Assembly: GCF_002101735.1 (NCBI RefSeq)
Contig: NZ_LQPE01000031.1
Location: 1 to 64,000 of the forward strand
DNA length: 64,000 bases
Reading direction: 5' to 3'
Origin: Mycobacterium kyorinense
GTDB taxonomy: Bacteria > Actinomycetota > Actinomycetes > Mycobacteriales > Mycobacteriaceae
Made by a program: the position numbers and the translations under genes
The notes under the pieces: generated by a model
Seen by the model: only the letters and a program-made list of their open reading frames with translations
Database searches by the model: none
What the model was told of the DNA's origin: nothing
Shown here: one piece after another, positions 44,324-55,727 of the stretch
How positions within the stretch are numbered: position 1 is the stretch's first letter
How the letters are laid out: every line of letters begins with the position of its first letter

Positions 44324-45910
44324 CTAAATTCTCGGGCGCCGCGTGCCGAGCGACGGGTGTGGCTGCTGATGCGGCTGTAAACCGCTGGCGCAGTGAGGGT
44401 TTGACGGCGACTGTGCCAGGCCGGCGACGAGGGTCGGCCGCAGCGGCGGTCCGTCCTCGAGCAGTCCGATAATGGCATCGATGTCGGCATGGGCGTCCAA
44501 TAAATCGGCCATCAAATCCAATTGGGTATCGCGGCGTGCGGTCACGTCGACGTCGTCGGCCACGACGAAACCTTCGCGGTTGGCCGCGGCGGCCGCGACG
44601 GTCAGCCACTGCCGACGAAAGTCGTCGTTGTCGAACAGCCCGTGCCAATGGGTGCCGAACACGTGATCCCGGCGATACCCCTGCGGTGATTCGTCGGTGC
44701 CGAACCAGGCGGCCTCGGCACAGCGGGCCACCCGCCCGTGGTGGATCTCGTAGCCGGTCAACGGGTTCTGCCACCGCCGCAGCACCTTCTCGGCGCCGAA
44801 CACGACGTCGACGTCGAGCAGCCCCAAGCCTTCGACGCGGCCCGATCCGGATTCGACCGGGTCATCGATCGAGTGGCACAGCATCTGGAAGCCGCCGCAG
44901 ATGCCCAGCACCGGCCTGCCCGACGCCGCGTGCGCCGCCACACCGTCGGCCAGCCCTTGTTCGTGCAGCCAGCGCAGGTCAGCGACGGTGGCCTTGCTGC
45001 CCGGGAGCACGATCACGTCGGCGTCGGCCAGGTCGGCGGGGTCGGTGACCCAGCGCACCAGCACCCCGGGCTCGCAGGCCAGCGCCTCGACGTCGGTGGA
45101 GTTGGAGATCCGGGGCAGCCGCACGGCGGCGACCCGCAGCCACTGCCGGCCGCGCGGCGGCTGTGGGCCGCCCAGGACCCGATGGGCCAGCACCGAGACG
45201 GAGTCCTCGGCGTCCAGCCACAGCTCGTCGACGTACGGCAGCACGCCGTAGGTGGGCCGGCCGGTCAGTTCGGCCAGTTGGCGCAGCCCGGACTCCAGCA
45301 GCGCGGGGTCACCGCGGAATTTGTTGACCACGAACCCGGCGATCAGCGCCTGGTCTTGCGGGTCGAGTATCGCGACGGTGCCGTACAGGTGGGCCAGCAA
45401 CCCGCCACGGTCGATGTCGCCGACCAGGATCACCGGCAGGTTCGCGGCACTGGCCAGTCCCATGTTCGCCACATCGGTTGCCCGCAGGTTGATCTCGGCC
45501 GGCGAGCCGGCGCCCTCGCAGATTACTGCGTCGAATTCTGTTCGCAGGCTTGACAATTCGTCGAACACGACATCGGCCAGCTGCTCTCGGTGTGCCCAGT
45601 AGCCCGCCGCGGTGACGGTATCGGCGACCTCGCCGCGGACCACCAGTTGCGAGGTGCGTTCGCTGCCGGGTTTGAGCAGGATCGGGTTGAACCTGACGCT
45701 GGGCTGTAGGCCCGCCGCGCGGGCCTGCATGGCCTGCGCACGGCCGATTTCGCCGCCTTCGACGGTGACTGCCGAGTTGTTCGACATGTTCTGCGCCTTG
45801 AACGGCGCCACCCGGATGTCCTTGCGGGCCAGCAGCCGGCACAGCCCCGCGACCACCATGGACTTGCCGGCGTCGGAGCTGGTGCCCGCGACCAGCAGAG
45901 CACCGCTCAC
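44324..45910 (-). CDS. cobQ: CobQ cobyric acid synthase
   Basis: Glutamine- and ATP-dependent amidation of adenosyl-cobyrinic a,c-diamide at four side chains. The N-terminal P-loop-like [16 protein letters not shown] and the QNMSNN segment are typical. The C-terminal amidotransferase domain has its Cys in [13 protein letters not shown] and a His in FGTHWHGLF. The C-terminus runs about 35 residues beyond the usual end with low-complexity sequence, so the true end may be extended by a lost stop. GTG start. It is separated from cobB/cobO in this window, as in M. tuberculosis, but sits next to mapB. Confidence 0.94.
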   Translation of the reverse strand: MSGALLVAGTSSDAGKSMVVAGLCRLLARKDIRVAPFKAQNMSNNSAVTVEGGEIGRAQAMQARAAGLQPSVRFNPILLKPGSERTSQLVVRGEVADTVTAAGYWAHREQLADVVFDELSSLRTEFDAVICEGAGSPAEINLRATDVANMGLASAANLPVILVGDIDRGGLLAHLYGTVAILDPQDQALIAGFVVNKFRGDPALLESGLRQLAELTGRPTYGVLPYVDELWLDAEDSVSVLAHRVLGGPQPPRGRQWLRVAAVRLPRISNSTDVEALACEPGVLVRWVTDPADLADADVIVLPGSKATVADLRWLHEQGLADGVAAHAASGRPVLGICGGFQMLCHSIDDPVESGSGRVEGLGLLDVDVVFGAEKVLRRWQNPLTGYEIHHGRVARCAEAAWFGTDESPQGYRRDHVFGTHWHGLFDNDDFRRQWLTVAAAAANREGFVVADDVDVTARRDTQLDLMADLLDAHADIDAIIGLLEDGPPLRPTLVAGLAQSPSNPHCASGLQPHQQPHPSLGTRRPRI

Positions 45911-46001
45911 TTTTGTTGTGCGAGCAGACCCGGCGAGTGTGCGGTTTCATCCGCGACACGCCGCGAAGGGCGTATCAAATCGCACAGTCGCGGCGGATCA
46001 C

Positions 46002-46859
46002 TCACGGCAGCGTGAGGATTTCGGCGCCGGTATCGGTGACAAGCAGTGTGTGCTCGAACTGCGCGGTCCACTTGCGGTCCTTGGTGACCACCGTCCAGCC
46101 GTCGTCCCAGATTTCGTAGTCCAGCGCGCCGAGGTTGATCATCGGCTCGATGGTGAACGTCATCCCCGGCTCGATGATCGTGGTGACCGAGGGCTGGTCG
46201 TAGTGCAACACCACCAGGCCGTTGTGGAAGGTGGTGCCGATGCCGTGGCCGGTGAAATCGCGAACCACGTTGTAGCCGAACCGGTTTGCGTACGACTCGA
46301 TCACTCGGCCCACCACCGACAGGGAACGGCCGGGCTTGACGGCCTTGATCGCACGCATCGTCGCCTCGCGGGTGCGTTCGACGAGCAGCCGGTGCTCCTC
46401 GGAGATGTTGCCGGCCAGAAACGTCGCGTTGGTGTCGCCGTGCACGCCGTCGATGTAAGCGGTGACGTCGATGTTGACGATGTCGCCGTCCTCGATCACC
46501 GTCGAATCGGGGATGCCATGGCAAATCACCTCGTTCAGCGAGGTGCAGCAAGACTTGGGATAGCCCTTGTAACCCAGCGTCGACGGATAGGCGCCGTGCT
46601 CGACCATGTACTCGTGCGCGATGCGGTCCAGCTCGTCGGTGGTGACGCCGGGCGCGACGGCCTTACCCGCCTCGGCCAGCGCGCCGGCGGCGATCTTCCC
46701 GGCGACGCGCATCTTCTCGATCACCTCGGGAGTTTGCACCCACGGCTCGCTGCCCTCGCGTGCAGTGGATCTGCCGACATACTCCGGGCGTGGGATCGAC
46801 TTGGGCACCGGGCGCGTCGGGGACAGCACGCCCGGGGAAAGCGCGGTGCGAACAGGCAT
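46002..46859 (-). CDS. mapB: Methionine aminopeptidase (MapB, type 1c)
   Basis: Removes N-terminal Met from nascent proteins. 285 residues. The five dinuclear-metal ligands are visible: Asp in VNIDVTAY, Asp in [10 protein letters not shown], His in DFTGHGIG, Glu in FTIEPM and a late Glu in QFEHTLL. The N-terminal 40 residues contain the Pro-rich [14 protein letters not shown] extension of the mycobacterial type-1c enzyme, which probably docks to the ribosome. Confidence 0.96.
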   Translation of the reverse strand: MPVRTALSPGVLSPTRPVPKSIPRPEYVGRSTAREGSEPWVQTPEVIEKMRVAGKIAAGALAEAGKAVAPGVTTDELDRIAHEYMVEHGAYPSTLGYKGYPKSCCTSLNEVICHGIPDSTVIEDGDIVNIDVTAYIDGVHGDTNATFLAGNISEEHRLLVERTREATMRAIKAVKPGRSLSVVGRVIESYANRFGYNVVRDFTGHGIGTTFHNGLVVLHYDQPSVTTIIEPGMTFTIEPMINLGALDYEIWDDGWTVVTKDRKWTAQFEHTLLVTDTGAEILTLP

Positions 46860-46877
46860 GTCGCAAGGGTACTGGTA

Positions 46878-47453
46878 TCAGCGCCGGCGAAGTAAAGACC
46901 GGCGCGGCCCGCGGATCACCACCGACCCACAGACCACCCGCCCGGTCAACACCACATGCGGCGTTCCCTCGGCGGGCGCGTTCTTGCGGCGGTCGCTGGC
47001 GCTGCCCGCGTAGACCTCGACGTCGTCGATCGAGGCGCTGGCGCCGTCGGGCAGGCGAATATCGACGCCGCCGAACTTCATGTCGAGCTCGATCACGACA
47101 ACCGGCCCGGCGAAACGGGCGTGCACGAGATCCAGTTCGCACGACCCCACCCGGCGGACCAGCGCCAGCCTTGTCGGCACCATCCATTCGCCGTGCCGCT
47201 TGAGCGAACCCAGCCAGCCGCGCAGCTCGACCCGGTCGGCCGCCGAGGTGACGATCGCACCCGGCCCGGGCAAGTCGCCGACCAAGCTGTCGAGGTCGCT
47301 GCGGGTCCGGGCGTAGGACACCTGCGACGAGCGTTCCTCGAATTCGCCGATGTCGATCAGACCGAGCGCGACGGCGTTGTGCAGGCGGCGCAGGGTGCCG
47401 TTGCGGTCGGCGTCGGACACCCGCAGTTCGGTCAGTTCATCGGGGCGCGTCAT
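46878..47453 (-). CDS. DUF1707 (SHOCT-like) protein with LiaF-like C-terminus (Rv2862c homologue)
   Basis: A 191-residue protein. Residues about 8-60 are the DUF1707 domain (RVSDADRNGTLRRLHNAVALG, then EFEERSSQVSYARTRSDLDSL). Residues about 110-170 resemble the cell-wall-stress LiaF/DUF2154 strand repeat (FGGVDIRLPDGASASIDDVEV). No membrane helix is obvious. The role is unknown; relatives are linked with envelope stress. Separated from mapB by 18 bp and probably co-transcribed with it. Confidence 0.85.
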   Translation of the reverse strand: MTRPDELTELRVSDADRNGTLRRLHNAVALGLIDIGEFEERSSQVSYARTRSDLDSLVGDLPGPGAIVTSAADRVELRGWLGSLKRHGEWMVPTRLALVRRVGSCELDLVHARFAGPVVVIELDMKFGGVDIRLPDGASASIDDVEVYAGSASDRRKNAPAEGTPHVVLTGRVVCGSVVIRGPRRSLLRRR

Positions 47454-47493
47454 AGCGGTACCAATCTACCGTTACCAGCGGGAAAGCCCAGCG

Positions 47494-49302
47494 TCACGCA
47501 AGGTAGTCGCCCGGCAGCGTCTGGAACATCCGCTTGGTCATCCGCACCGCGTGTTCCGAACTGCCGCCCCCGACGATCAGCGCCGCGAACGCCATGTCGC
47601 CGCGATAGCCGGCGAACCAGGAGTGCGATCCGCCGGGAAACTCGGCTTCCCCGGTCTTCCCGAACACCGCGCCGCAGTCGGCGATGTCGGTGGCGGTGCC
47701 GTTGGTGACGACCAACCGCATCATCGGCCGCAGACCGTCGAGCATCTTCGGCGTGATCGGCGTCGTGTCGCCGTTGACCGTCGTCGGCCGGCCCTCGATC
47801 AGCCTCGGCACCGGCGTTTTGCCGGCGGCCACCGTCGCCGCCACCAGCGCCATGCCGAACGGGCTGGCCAGCACCTTGCCCTGGCCGAACCCGTCTTCGG
47901 TGCGCTCGGCCAAATCGACCGTCGGCGGCACCGAACCCGTGACCGTCGTGATGCCGTCGAGCTGGTAGTCCAGCCCGAGGCCGTAGCGCGCGGCCGCCTG
48001 ACTCAAACCGCGCGGCGGCATCCGGCTGGCCAGTTCGGCGAACGTCGTGTTGCAGGAGCTGGCGAACGCCCGCGACATCGGGACCACCCCGAGGTCGAAT
48101 CCGCCGTAGTTGGGCACCGTGCGGTGCCCGATGTCGATCTCGCCGGGACACCCCAGCAACGTGTTGGGGGTGGCCATGTCGCGCTCGATGGCCGCGCCCG
48201 CGGTGACCATCTTGAACGTGGACCCCGGCGGGTACAGGCCGGTGGTGGCGACCGGCCCGTCGGCGTCGGCGGCGCCGTTCTGCGCGACGGCCAACAGCTC
48301 CCCCGTCGACGGCCGGATCACCACGATCATCGCCTTGCCGGGCTGGGTGTCGACGGCGTGCTGGGCGGCGTCCTGCACGGAACGATCCAGGCTGATCGAG
48401 ATCGACGGCGCCGGCGACGGCTCGACCTCGTGCAACACTGCGACGTCGACGCCGTTCTGGTTGACGCTGACCACCCGCCAGCCGGCCTCGCCGTCGAGCT
48501 GGTCGACCACCGCTTTTTTCACCTCGTTGATCAGGGCCGGGGCGAAATGGTCGTCGGTGGGCAGCAGTTCGGCCTGCGGGGTGATCACTACCCCGGGCAG
48601 CTGGCCGATCGCGGGTGCGACGTTGTTGTTGTCGTCGACCCGCAGCGTGATCAGGTCCAGCGGTTTGGCCGACGAGCTGGCCTGCTCGGCCAGTTGCTGC
48701 GGGTCGTTCAGCGCGTCGTCGAAGGGGTGCAGCACATCGACGACGGCGCGGGCCGTCGAGATCAGGTTCGGCCCAGCCCGGGTGGCGTCGAGCGTGTAGT
48801 GGTAGAGGTAGCCGGGTGCCAGCACGTCGGTGCCGCCGACTTCGTTGACCGAGGCGCGCCGTGGCGGGTCTGCCCGCAGCGCGAACGTCTGATGCTCACC
48901 CAGCCGCGGGTGCAGGTCGGTGGTGCTCCACCGCACCAGCCAGCGGCCCTCGTCGCGGGCCATCTTCAGCTGTCCCTCGTAGGCCCAGGTCCGGTTCTTG
49001 GGCAGATGCCAGGTGTAGCGGTAGGCCACCGTGCCGGTGTCCTCGGTGTACTTCGAGCCGAGCACTTCGGCGTCCAGGTGGGTGGCCTGCAGGCCGGCCC
49101 ACGCCGCGTTGAGCGCTTCGCGGGCATCGCTCGGGTCGTCGCTGAGGTCGGCGGCCGCCGCGGTCTCACCGGTGGAAAGCGCGGCGAAGAACCGCTGGGC
49201 CGCCGGCGCCGGGCCGTCCGGACGCGGCGTACAGGCCGGCACAGCGATCGCGAAGCCCAGCAGAACAGTGACTGCTGATGCGATTGTGGTCTTAGTTGCC
49301 AT
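47494..49302 (-). CDS. Penicillin-binding lipoprotein (class B PBP/MecA-like; Rv2864c homologue)
   Basis: A 602-residue D,D-transpeptidase-type protein anchored by a lipidated Cys: the signal FAIAVPAC gives the lipobox near residue 24. Then an NTF2-like/MecA N-terminal domain (about 30-150), a dimer/linker region, and the transpeptidase domain (about 290-600) with SxxK in PGSTFKMV, SxN in ASSCNTTF and KTG in FGKTGEAEF. All three active motifs are intact. The ATG at 49302 is chosen to give the signal peptide its full n-region. Confidence 0.95.
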   Translation of the reverse strand: MATKTTIASAVTVLLGFAIAVPACTPRPDGPAPAAQRFFAALSTGETAAAADLSDDPSDAREALNAAWAGLQATHLDAEVLGSKYTEDTGTVAYRYTWHLPKNRTWAYEGQLKMARDEGRWLVRWSTTDLHPRLGEHQTFALRADPPRRASVNEVGGTDVLAPGYLYHYTLDATRAGPNLISTARAVVDVLHPFDDALNDPQQLAEQASSSAKPLDLITLRVDDNNNVAPAIGQLPGVVITPQAELLPTDDHFAPALINEVKKAVVDQLDGEAGWRVVSVNQNGVDVAVLHEVEPSPAPSISISLDRSVQDAAQHAVDTQPGKAMIVVIRPSTGELLAVAQNGAADADGPVATTGLYPPGSTFKMVTAGAAIERDMATPNTLLGCPGEIDIGHRTVPNYGGFDLGVVPMSRAFASSCNTTFAELASRMPPRGLSQAAARYGLGLDYQLDGITTVTGSVPPTVDLAERTEDGFGQGKVLASPFGMALVAATVAAGKTPVPRLIEGRPTTVNGDTTPITPKMLDGLRPMMRLVVTNGTATDIADCGAVFGKTGEAEFPGGSHSWFAGYRGDMAFAALIVGGGSSEHAVRMTKRMFQTLPGDYLA

Positions 49303-49473
49303 TGAGGCTGATGTTACGAAGTGGTCTCGCCCGACGGTCGGAGGCGCACCGAGACCCAACCGTGACTCAGGGTTGCGTCGTCGCTCTGGCCGCTACTTCG
49401 GCGAAACTTAAACGTCTGCGATCCTGCCCGGCGTGTCGTCGCAACCAGTTAAATGTCGCGCAGCCAAGCGAGC

Positions 49474-50328
49474 TCAGTCGAGCAGCACCGTCGCGAAGCT
49501 GCCTACTTCGGTGAAGCCGACGCGCGAGTACGCGGCGCGGGCCACGGTGTTGAAGCTGTTGACGTACAGGCTGGCGATGCGTCCGGTGCCGACGATCACC
49601 GCCGCCAGCGTCGCGGTGCCCGCGGTTCCCAGGCCCTGGCCACGCCGATCCGGATGCACCCACACGCCCTGGATCTGGCCGACGGCCGGAGACTGCGACC
49701 CGACCTCGGCCTTGAAGACGACCTGCCCGTGCTCGAAGCGGGCCCACGCCCGGCCCTGGGTGATCAGGTTGGCCACCCGGCGGCGATAGCCGCGGCCGCC
49801 GTCGCCGAGCCGCGGATCCACCCCGACCTCGCCGATGAACATGTCGACGGCGGCCACCAGGTAGGCGTCGATTTCGGTGAGCTTGACCTGGCGCACCTCA
49901 GGGTCGATCGCGCAGTCAGGCATGCGGCCCAGCGCCATCAGCGGCTGATGCTCCCGCACGTCGCGGGCCGGACCCCAGGCCGGTTCGAGCCGTCGCCACA
50001 TCGGCATCACCAGTTCGGCCCGGCCCACCAGCGACGAACATCGCCGCGAGGCGCTCATCGCCTCGTCCGCGAAGGCGTTCAGGTCGGCCGGCCGCCCGCG
50101 CAGCGGAATCAGGTTTGGGCCTGCGTAGCAAAGGGATTCATCGACGCCGCGGCGGGTCCACAGTTCGCCGCCGATCGCCGACGGCTCGATGCCGTGGTCG
50201 GCGACCCGCGCAGCGACCATGCACGACCCGACGGGGTCGTGGTCGAGAACGCGGCGCACCGCCGCCACATCCCGCACCACCGACACCCGTCGCTGGTCGA
50301 CCAAGCGGTGGATGGGCGGAGCCGACAT
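49474..50328 (-). CDS. GNAT-family N-acetyltransferase (Rv2867c homologue)
   Basis: A 284-residue protein with an N-terminal DUF4081-type half and a C-terminal GNAT half. The acetyl-CoA loop is HPDRRGQGLGTAGT near residue 225, followed by LYVNSFNTVARAAYSRVGF. The substrate is unknown. It lies 31 bp upstream of... that is, transcribed after ispG in the same direction. The RelFG toxin pair found beside it in M. tuberculosis is absent. Confidence 0.9.
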   Translation of the reverse strand: MSAPPIHRLVDQRRVSVVRDVAAVRRVLDHDPVGSCMVAARVADHGIEPSAIGGELWTRRGVDESLCYAGPNLIPLRGRPADLNAFADEAMSASRRCSSLVGRAELVMPMWRRLEPAWGPARDVREHQPLMALGRMPDCAIDPEVRQVKLTEIDAYLVAAVDMFIGEVGVDPRLGDGGRGYRRRVANLITQGRAWARFEHGQVVFKAEVGSQSPAVGQIQGVWVHPDRRGQGLGTAGTATLAAVIVGTGRIASLYVNSFNTVARAAYSRVGFTEVGSFATVLLD

Positions 50329-50359
50329 CGTGACTCTTTCTGCGAGCAGGCGGGCTCTC

Positions 50360-51505
50360 TCAGCTTACGGTCACGACGGGCGAACCGCTCGCAGTACCTT
50401 GCTCACCGGCGAGCCGCAGGGCCTCTTCGATCAGCGTCTCGACGATCTGCGCCTCGGGCACCGTCTTGATGACCTCGCCGCGCACGAAGATCTGGCCTTT
50501 GCCGTTGCCCGACGCCACCCCGAGGTCGGCTTCGCGGGCCTCCCCCGGCCCGTTGACGACGCAGCCCATCACCGCCACCCGCAGCGGCACGTCCAGGCCG
50601 TCCAGACCGGCGCTGACCTGGTTGGCCAGCGTGTAGACGTCGACCTGGGCACGCCCGCAGGACGGGCAGGACACGATCTCCAGCCCGCGCGGCCGCAGGT
50701 TCAGCGACTCGAGGATCTGGTTGCCGACCTTGACCTCTTCGACCGGCGGCGCCGACAGCGACACCCGGATGGTGTCGCCGATGCCTTTGCTCAGCAGCGC
50801 ACCGAACGCCACGGCCGACTTGATGGTGCCCTGGAACGCCGGCCCGGCCTCGGTGACCCCGAGGTGCAGCGGGTAGTCGCACTGTGCGGCCAGCTGCTCG
50901 TAGGCCGCGACCATGACGACCGGGTCGCTGTGCTTGACGCTGATCTTGATATTGCCGAAGCCGTGTTCCTCGAACAGCGACGCCTCCCACAGCGCGGACT
51001 CCACCAGCGCCTCCGGCGTGGCCTTGCCGTATTTGGCCATGAACCGCTTGTCCAGCGATCCGGCGTTGACGCCGATGCGGATCGGAATGCCTGCTGCCGC
51101 AGCGGCTTTGGCGACCTCGGCGACACGGCCGTCGAATTCCTTGATGTTGCCGGGGTTTACCCGCACGGCAGCACAACCCGCGTCGATCGCGGCGAAGATG
51201 TACTTGGGCTGGAAGTGGATGTCGGCGATCACCGGAATCTGGCTGTGACGCGCGATTTCGGCCAGCGCGTCGGCGTCCTCCTGGCGCGGGCAGGCCACCC
51301 GGACGATGTCGCAGCCGGCGGCGGTCAGCTCGGCGATCTGCTGCAGCGTGGCGTTGACGTCGTGGGTTTTGGTGGTGGTCATCGACTGCACGGCGATCGG
51401 GTAGTCGCTGCCGACGCCGACGTCGCCGACCATCAGCTGGCGGGTCTTGCGCCGCGGCGCCAACGTGGGCGCCGGCGGTGCCGGCATGCCCAGTCCGACA
51501 GACAT
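50360..51505 (-). CDS. ispG: IspG (GcpE) 4-hydroxy-3-methylbut-2-enyl diphosphate synthase
   Basis: [4Fe-4S] enzyme of the MEP isoprenoid pathway, converting MEcPP to HMBPP. 381 residues, TIM-barrel then Fe-S domain. Cluster cysteines are in SCPSCGRAQ and [11 protein letters not shown]. The start ATG 51505 has a GGAG ribosome site and gives the usual N-terminus. It follows rip1 by 11 bp and belongs to the dxr-rip1-ispG operon, so two MEP genes share one transcript. Confidence 0.96.
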   Translation of the reverse strand: MSVGLGMPAPPAPTLAPRRKTRQLMVGDVGVGSDYPIAVQSMTTTKTHDVNATLQQIAELTAAGCDIVRVACPRQEDADALAEIARHSQIPVIADIHFQPKYIFAAIDAGCAAVRVNPGNIKEFDGRVAEVAKAAAAAGIPIRIGVNAGSLDKRFMAKYGKATPEALVESALWEASLFEEHGFGNIKISVKHSDPVVMVAAYEQLAAQCDYPLHLGVTEAGPAFQGTIKSAVAFGALLSKGIGDTIRVSLSAPPVEEVKVGNQILESLNLRPRGLEIVSCPSCGRAQVDVYTLANQVSAGLDGLDVPLRVAVMGCVVNGPGEAREADLGVASGNGKGQIFVRGEVIKTVPEAQIVETLIEEALRLAGEQGTASGSPVVTVS

Positions 51506-51516
51506 GAGTGAATCTC

Positions 51517-52725
51517 CTACTGGAACAACCTGATCGGGTTGACCAGGTCGGCGGTAACGGTCAGCAGCATGTAGCCGACCACCACGACCAGGATGACGTA
51601 GGTGGCCGGCATCAGCTTGAGGTAGTTGACGGGCGCCGCGGCGACCATGCCGCGCGCCGACCGGATCATGTTGCGGATCTTCTCGTACACCGCGATCGCG
51701 ATGTGCCCGCCGTCGAACGGCAGCAGCGGCAGCAGGTTGATGGCGCCCAGCACGAAGTTCAACTGGGCCAAAAAGAACCAGAACGCCACCCACAGCCCGT
51801 GGTCGACGGTGTCGCCGCCGATGATGCTGGCGCCGACGACGCTGATCGGGGTTTCGGGATCACGTTCTCCGCCGCCGATCGAGTGCACCAGCGCGCCGAC
51901 CTTGGTGGGAATCTTGGCCAGCGACTTCCCCAGCTCCACGGACAGGTCGCCGGTGAACGTGAAGGTGGCGGGCACCGCGGTCAGCACGTTGTACTTCGTC
52001 GGCCCGGACAGCGCGCTGCTGCTGATCCCGATCGCGCCGACGGTCGACGCGGAGTCGGCGTGCTGGGACGTGAACCGCTTTGTCTGCGCGACGTTCACGG
52101 TGAACTCGAGCCGGCGGCCGTCGCGCTCCACCACCACCGGTGTGGGCCCGCTGCGCGGCTGTACGGCGGCCTGCACGTCCGCGAAGCTGCGCACGTCCTT
52201 GCCGGCGACCTTGACGATCACGTCGCCGGGCTTGATCCCGGCGACGGCCGCCGGCCCCGGACCGGTGCACTGGCCGAGCTCACCCTTGCTGACTTCCGGT
52301 GCCACACAAGCGGTTCCGCCGACGACAGCGCGGGTGTCGGGGTGCAGGTTCGGCAGCCCCCAGATGACGGCGATGCCGTAGATCAGCACCAGGCCGATCA
52401 GGAAGTTCATCCCCGGACCGGCCAGCAACACCGCGCTGCGCTTCCAGGTCTTCTGCTTGTACATGGCGCGGTCGCGTTCGTCGGGCCGCAGTTCTTCGAC
52501 CGCCGTCATCCCGGCGATGTCACAGAAGCCGCCGGCCGGGATCGCCTTGAGGCCGTATTCGGTTTCGCCGCGCCGCGTCGACCACAGCGTCGGGCCGAAG
52601 CCGACGAAGTAGCGGCGCACCTTCATCCCGGTGGCGCGCGCGACCCACATGTGACCGCACTCGTGCAGCGCCACCGAGATCAAGATGGCGAGCGCGAATG
52701 CCACGATGCCGACGACGAACATCAT
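51517..52725 (-). CDS. rip1: Rip1 site-2 intramembrane metalloprotease
   Basis: Cleaves anti-sigma factors in the membrane (M50 family, RseP-like). 402 residues. Zinc site HECGH in helix 1 (about residues 21-25), plus the C-terminal LPFDGGH motif. A PDZ domain occupies about residues 125-220, and four membrane helices are expected. GTG/ATG choice: ATG 52725 overlaps the dxr stop (ATGA) and gives the same MMFV start as Rv2869c. Confidence 0.95.
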   Translation of the reverse strand: MMFVVGIVAFALAILISVALHECGHMWVARATGMKVRRYFVGFGPTLWSTRRGETEYGLKAIPAGGFCDIAGMTAVEELRPDERDRAMYKQKTWKRSAVLLAGPGMNFLIGLVLIYGIAVIWGLPNLHPDTRAVVGGTACVAPEVSKGELGQCTGPGPAAVAGIKPGDVIVKVAGKDVRSFADVQAAVQPRSGPTPVVVERDGRRLEFTVNVAQTKRFTSQHADSASTVGAIGISSSALSGPTKYNVLTAVPATFTFTGDLSVELGKSLAKIPTKVGALVHSIGGGERDPETPISVVGASIIGGDTVDHGLWVAFWFFLAQLNFVLGAINLLPLLPFDGGHIAIAVYEKIRNMIRSARGMVAAAPVNYLKLMPATYVILVVVVGYMLLTVTADLVNPIRLFQ

Positions 52726-53879
52726 CGGGTAGGTATGACCTCCTGTGTGACGGCACGCTGCGCCCGTTCGCGGGCCCAGCGCTGCGCGTCGAGTACGTCT
52801 TCCACGGTAGCGGGTAATTGCGACCATTGGTCGGCGGCGCTCAGCACCTCGGCGATCGTGCGAACGATCGCGGGGAAACGGATCCGCCCGGCCAGGAACG
52901 CCGCCGCGGCTTCTTCGTTGGCCGCGTTGTAGACGGCGGTCAGGCAGCCGCCGGCCCGGCCGGCCTGCCGGGCGAGCTCGACAGCCGGAAACACCGCGGT
53001 GTCCAGCGGCTCGAAGTCCCAGCTCGACGCGGTGGAAAAGTCGCAGGCGGCCGCGGCGCCGGGCACGCGGTCCGGCCAGCCCAGGGCCAGCGCGATCGGC
53101 AGCTTCATGTCCGGCGGGCTGGCCTGGGCGATCGTCGAGCCGTCGGTGAAGGTGACCATCGAATGCACGATCGACTGCGGGTGCACGACGACATCGATGC
53201 GCTCGTACGGGATGCCGAACAGCAGGTGGGTCTCGATGAGCTCGAGCCCCTTGTTGACCAGCGACGCCGAGTTCAGCGTGTTCATCGGGCCCATCGACCA
53301 GGTCGGATGCACGCCGGCCTGCTCGGGAGTGACGTGCTCGAGGTCGGCGGCCGACCAGCCGCGGAACGGCCCGCCCGAGGCGGTCAGCACGATCTTGGCG
53401 ACCTCGTGCGGGCCGCCGCTGCGCAGACATTGCGCCATCGCGGAGTGCTCGGAGTCGACGGGCACGATCTGGCCGGGCTTGGCCGCCTGCAGCACCAGCG
53501 GCCCGCCGGCGACCAGCGACTCCTTGTTGGCCAGGGCCAGCCGGGCGCCGGTTGCCAGCGCGGCAAGCGTCGGCCGCAGGCCCAGCGCGCCGACCAGGGC
53601 GTTGAGCACGACGTCGGCGTCGGTGTTCTCGACCAGCCGGGTGACGGCGTCGGGGCCGCGGTAGGTGACGTCGCCGATCGCCGCGCCCTCGTCGGCGACG
53701 GCTATGTTCGTCACCTGAGTCTCGGCGCGCTGCCGGGCGAGCAGGTCGGGGTTCGCGCCGCCGGCGGCCAACCCGACCAGCTCGAAGCGATCGGGGTTGG
53801 CGGCGATGACCTCCAGCGCCTGGGTCCCGATCGAGCCGGTGCTGCCCAGCACCAGGACGCGCAGGCGGTCGCTTGTCAC
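52722..53879 (-). CDS. dxr: 1-deoxy-D-xylulose-5-phosphate reductoisomerase (IspC)
   Basis: Second step of the MEP pathway, NADPH-dependent, cytoplasmic. NADPH motif [12 protein letters not shown] near residues 12-23, metal-binding PVDSEHSA, and the ASGGPFRG and [16 protein letters not shown] loops. 385 residues. It starts with GTG 53879, the only start consistent with homologues; the frame further upstream is antisense to the FAS1 gene. First gene of the dxr-rip1-ispG operon. Confidence 0.96.
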   Translation of the reverse strand: MTSDRLRVLVLGSTGSIGTQALEVIAANPDRFELVGLAAGGANPDLLARQRAETQVTNIAVADEGAAIGDVTYRGPDAVTRLVENTDADVVLNALVGALGLRPTLAALATGARLALANKESLVAGGPLVLQAAKPGQIVPVDSEHSAMAQCLRSGGPHEVAKIVLTASGGPFRGWSAADLEHVTPEQAGVHPTWSMGPMNTLNSASLVNKGLELIETHLLFGIPYERIDVVVHPQSIVHSMVTFTDGSTIAQASPPDMKLPIALALGWPDRVPGAAAACDFSTASSWDFEPLDTAVFPAVELARQAGRAGGCLTAVYNAANEEAAAAFLAGRIRFPAIVRTIAEVLSAADQWSQLPATVEDVLDAQRWARERAQRAVTQEVIPTR

Positions 53880-53969
53880 CAATTCATTGTGCCGCGCCTG
53901 TCTAACCCTCGCGTTTAGCGCCAGACCAAAGCGGGAAAGGGGACGAACACCTACCGAGAGGATGGCAGC

Positions 53970-54641
53970 ATGAACAGACCGCTTGCCGCGGCCGGCGTCG
54001 TCGCGCTGGCAGTGACGGTGTCGTCGGCCTGTACCACCGAGGTCCACGAACCGGTCCAATCCGCGCCATCCACCGTGACCACCACAGTGGTCATCACCTC
54101 GCCCACGGCCGCGACCACCACCGGAACCGCTGCTCCCGCAGGGAATCCCATCGGCCCCGGCTGTGCGGAGTACGAGCAGCAGGTGCCCACCGGGCCCGGT
54201 TCGGTGTCGGGCATGGCCAAAGACCCGGTCGCCGTCGCCGCGTCGAACAACCCTCGGCTGACGACGCTGACCCAGGCCCTGTCGGGCCGGATGAACCCGG
54301 ACGTGAACCTCGTCGACACGGTGAACAAGGCCCAGTTCACTCTGTTCGCGCCGACGGATCAGGCGTTCGCCAAGCTCGACCCCGCCACGATGGACCGGTT
54401 CAAGACCGACGCGGCGTTCCTCAACAGCGTGCTGACCTACCACCTGGTCAACGGGCAGCTGACCCCCGCCCAGGTCGACGGCGTACACCAGACGCTCGAC
54501 GCCAACACCACGCTGACCGTGACCGGCACCGCCGACAGCCTCAAGGTCAACGACGCCGCCGTCACCTGCGGCGGCATCAGCACCGCGAACGCGCAGCTCT
54601 TCATGCTCGACACCGTGCTGATGCCCCCGCCTGCCCCATAG
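53970..54641 (+). CDS. FAS1 (fasciclin) domain lipoprotein, MPT83/MPT70-like
   Basis: A 223-residue secreted lipoprotein. The signal peptide ends in VTVSSAC, giving a lipidated Cys near residue 21. A Thr/Pro-rich spacer of about 35 residues follows, then one FAS1 domain (about 75-220) with [12 protein letters not shown] and [10 protein letters not shown] motifs. In M. tuberculosis this position has mpt83-dipZ-mpt70; here a single gene remains, closest to Mpt83 because it keeps the lipobox. Confidence 0.92.
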   Translation: MNRPLAAAGVVALAVTVSSACTTEVHEPVQSAPSTVTTTVVITSPTAATTTGTAAPAGNPIGPGCAEYEQQVPTGPGSVSGMAKDPVAVAASNNPRLTTLTQALSGRMNPDVNLVDTVNKAQFTLFAPTDQAFAKLDPATMDRFKTDAAFLNSVLTYHLVNGQLTPAQVDGVHQTLDANTTLTVTGTADSLKVNDAAVTCGGISTANAQLFMLDTVLMPPPAP

Positions 54642-54710
54642 GCCCGGTCCTCTGCCCGGCGTGTGCCAGAATGTCGGGGCATCAGCTAGCCCAATCTGGA
54701 GGTAATCGCC

Positions 54711-54965
54711 GTGGTCGGTACCGAGGTCGAACGCCACACCGGGGTCGATGTTGCCGACGTGCCGTCCGCCGACTGGGGCTGGAGCAAGATCAACCACCGC
54801 ACCTGGCGCATCCTCGGGCTGTGCATCGCCGGGTTCCTGCTGCTGATGCTGCGCGGCAACCACGTCGGCCACATCGAGAACTGGTTTTTGATCAGCTTCG
54901 CCGCGCTGACGCTGTTCGTCGTGGTGCGCGACTGGTGGGGCCGCCGCCGCGGCTGGATCAGGTAA
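54711..54965 (+). CDS. DUF2631 small membrane protein (Rv2876 homologue)
   Basis: An 84-residue protein with two hydrophobic helices ([17 protein letters not shown], then [15 protein letters not shown]) and a basic Arg/Trp C-terminus. It starts with GTG behind a strong CTGGAGG site. Function unknown. It overlaps the convergent DUF4097 gene by a few bases. Confidence 0.85.
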   Translation: MVGTEVERHTGVDVADVPSADWGWSKINHRTWRILGLCIAGFLLLMLRGNHVGHIENWFLISFAALTLFVVVRDWWGRRRGWIR

Positions 54966-55707
54966 GGGTCGCGACGGCCCGGTGGATATCGACGTCCCCG
55001 GACCCGGTTCGCACCTTCACCGTCAGCGTCTCGTCGCCGTCCTCGGGCCCACCCGCAGGCTCCAAGCGGTTGGTGACGAGACCGGAGCCGGTCATGATGT
55101 CGAGGCGGGCGGCGCTGCCCTGCGGAACACCGATTTCGACGGCGCCGCTGCTGGTATACGCGGTAACAGCGCCCCTGACCGCCGCCGCGATGCGGACCGA
55201 ACCGGATGCCGTTTGCGACTTCACCCGGCCGCGCAACCGATCCAGCGACAGCGAGCCGCTGGCAGCCTGGAACTTCAGGTCACCGTCGAGCTCGGCGATG
55301 TCGGCCCCGCCCGAGGAGGCGGAGGCCTTGAGCTGGCCGGTAATCGATTGCGCGACAAGGCTTCCGCTCGCTGACGAAAAGTCGAAATCCGCGAATTCGC
55401 CGTCGGCGCGTACGTCGGCGGACGCCACAGCGACGCGGATCCGGGAGTGCGACGGCAGTTCGACGACGATGTCGACCGCGCCCATCCGATACCCGAGGAA
55501 GCCGAATTTCGCCGGCGCGACGGTCAGCTGACCGTTGGCGTAGGACACCCGCGCCTGTTCGGCGGCGCGGACGTCGGCGGGGCGGTTCGGGTCGCGTGGG
55601 CTGACCTCGACGACGGTGTCGGTCCGGTCGGTGGCGATCAGCCGGATCGAGCCGGCGGCCGCGTCGATGCGGGCGGAGATGGGCTCGGGTGTGGCAAACG
55701 TGGGCAT
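54958..55707 (-). CDS. DUF4097 beta-repeat protein
   Basis: A 249-residue soluble protein made of short beta-strand repeats of the adhesin-like DUF4097 type (repeating SASGSL / TASGSV / GSGDV units, about residues 105-240). No signal peptide. The role is unknown; it may bind a cell envelope component. The ribosome site AAAGGAGG is perfect. The preceding gene on the strand is the RHH regulator, 20 bp away, so the two are probably co-transcribed and co-regulated. Confidence 0.85.
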   Translation of the reverse strand: MPTFATPEPISARIDAAAGSIRLIATDRTDTVVEVSPRDPNRPADVRAAEQARVSYANGQLTVAPAKFGFLGYRMGAVDIVVELPSHSRIRVAVASADVRADGEFADFDFSSASGSLVAQSITGQLKASASSGGADIAELDGDLKFQAASGSLSLDRLRGRVKSQTASGSVRIAAAVRGAVTAYTSSGAVEIGVPQGSAARLDIMTGSGLVTNRLEPAGGPEDGDETLTVKVRTGSGDVDIHRAVATLT

Positions 55708-55727
55708 CGGGCCTCCTTTGTCGGTTC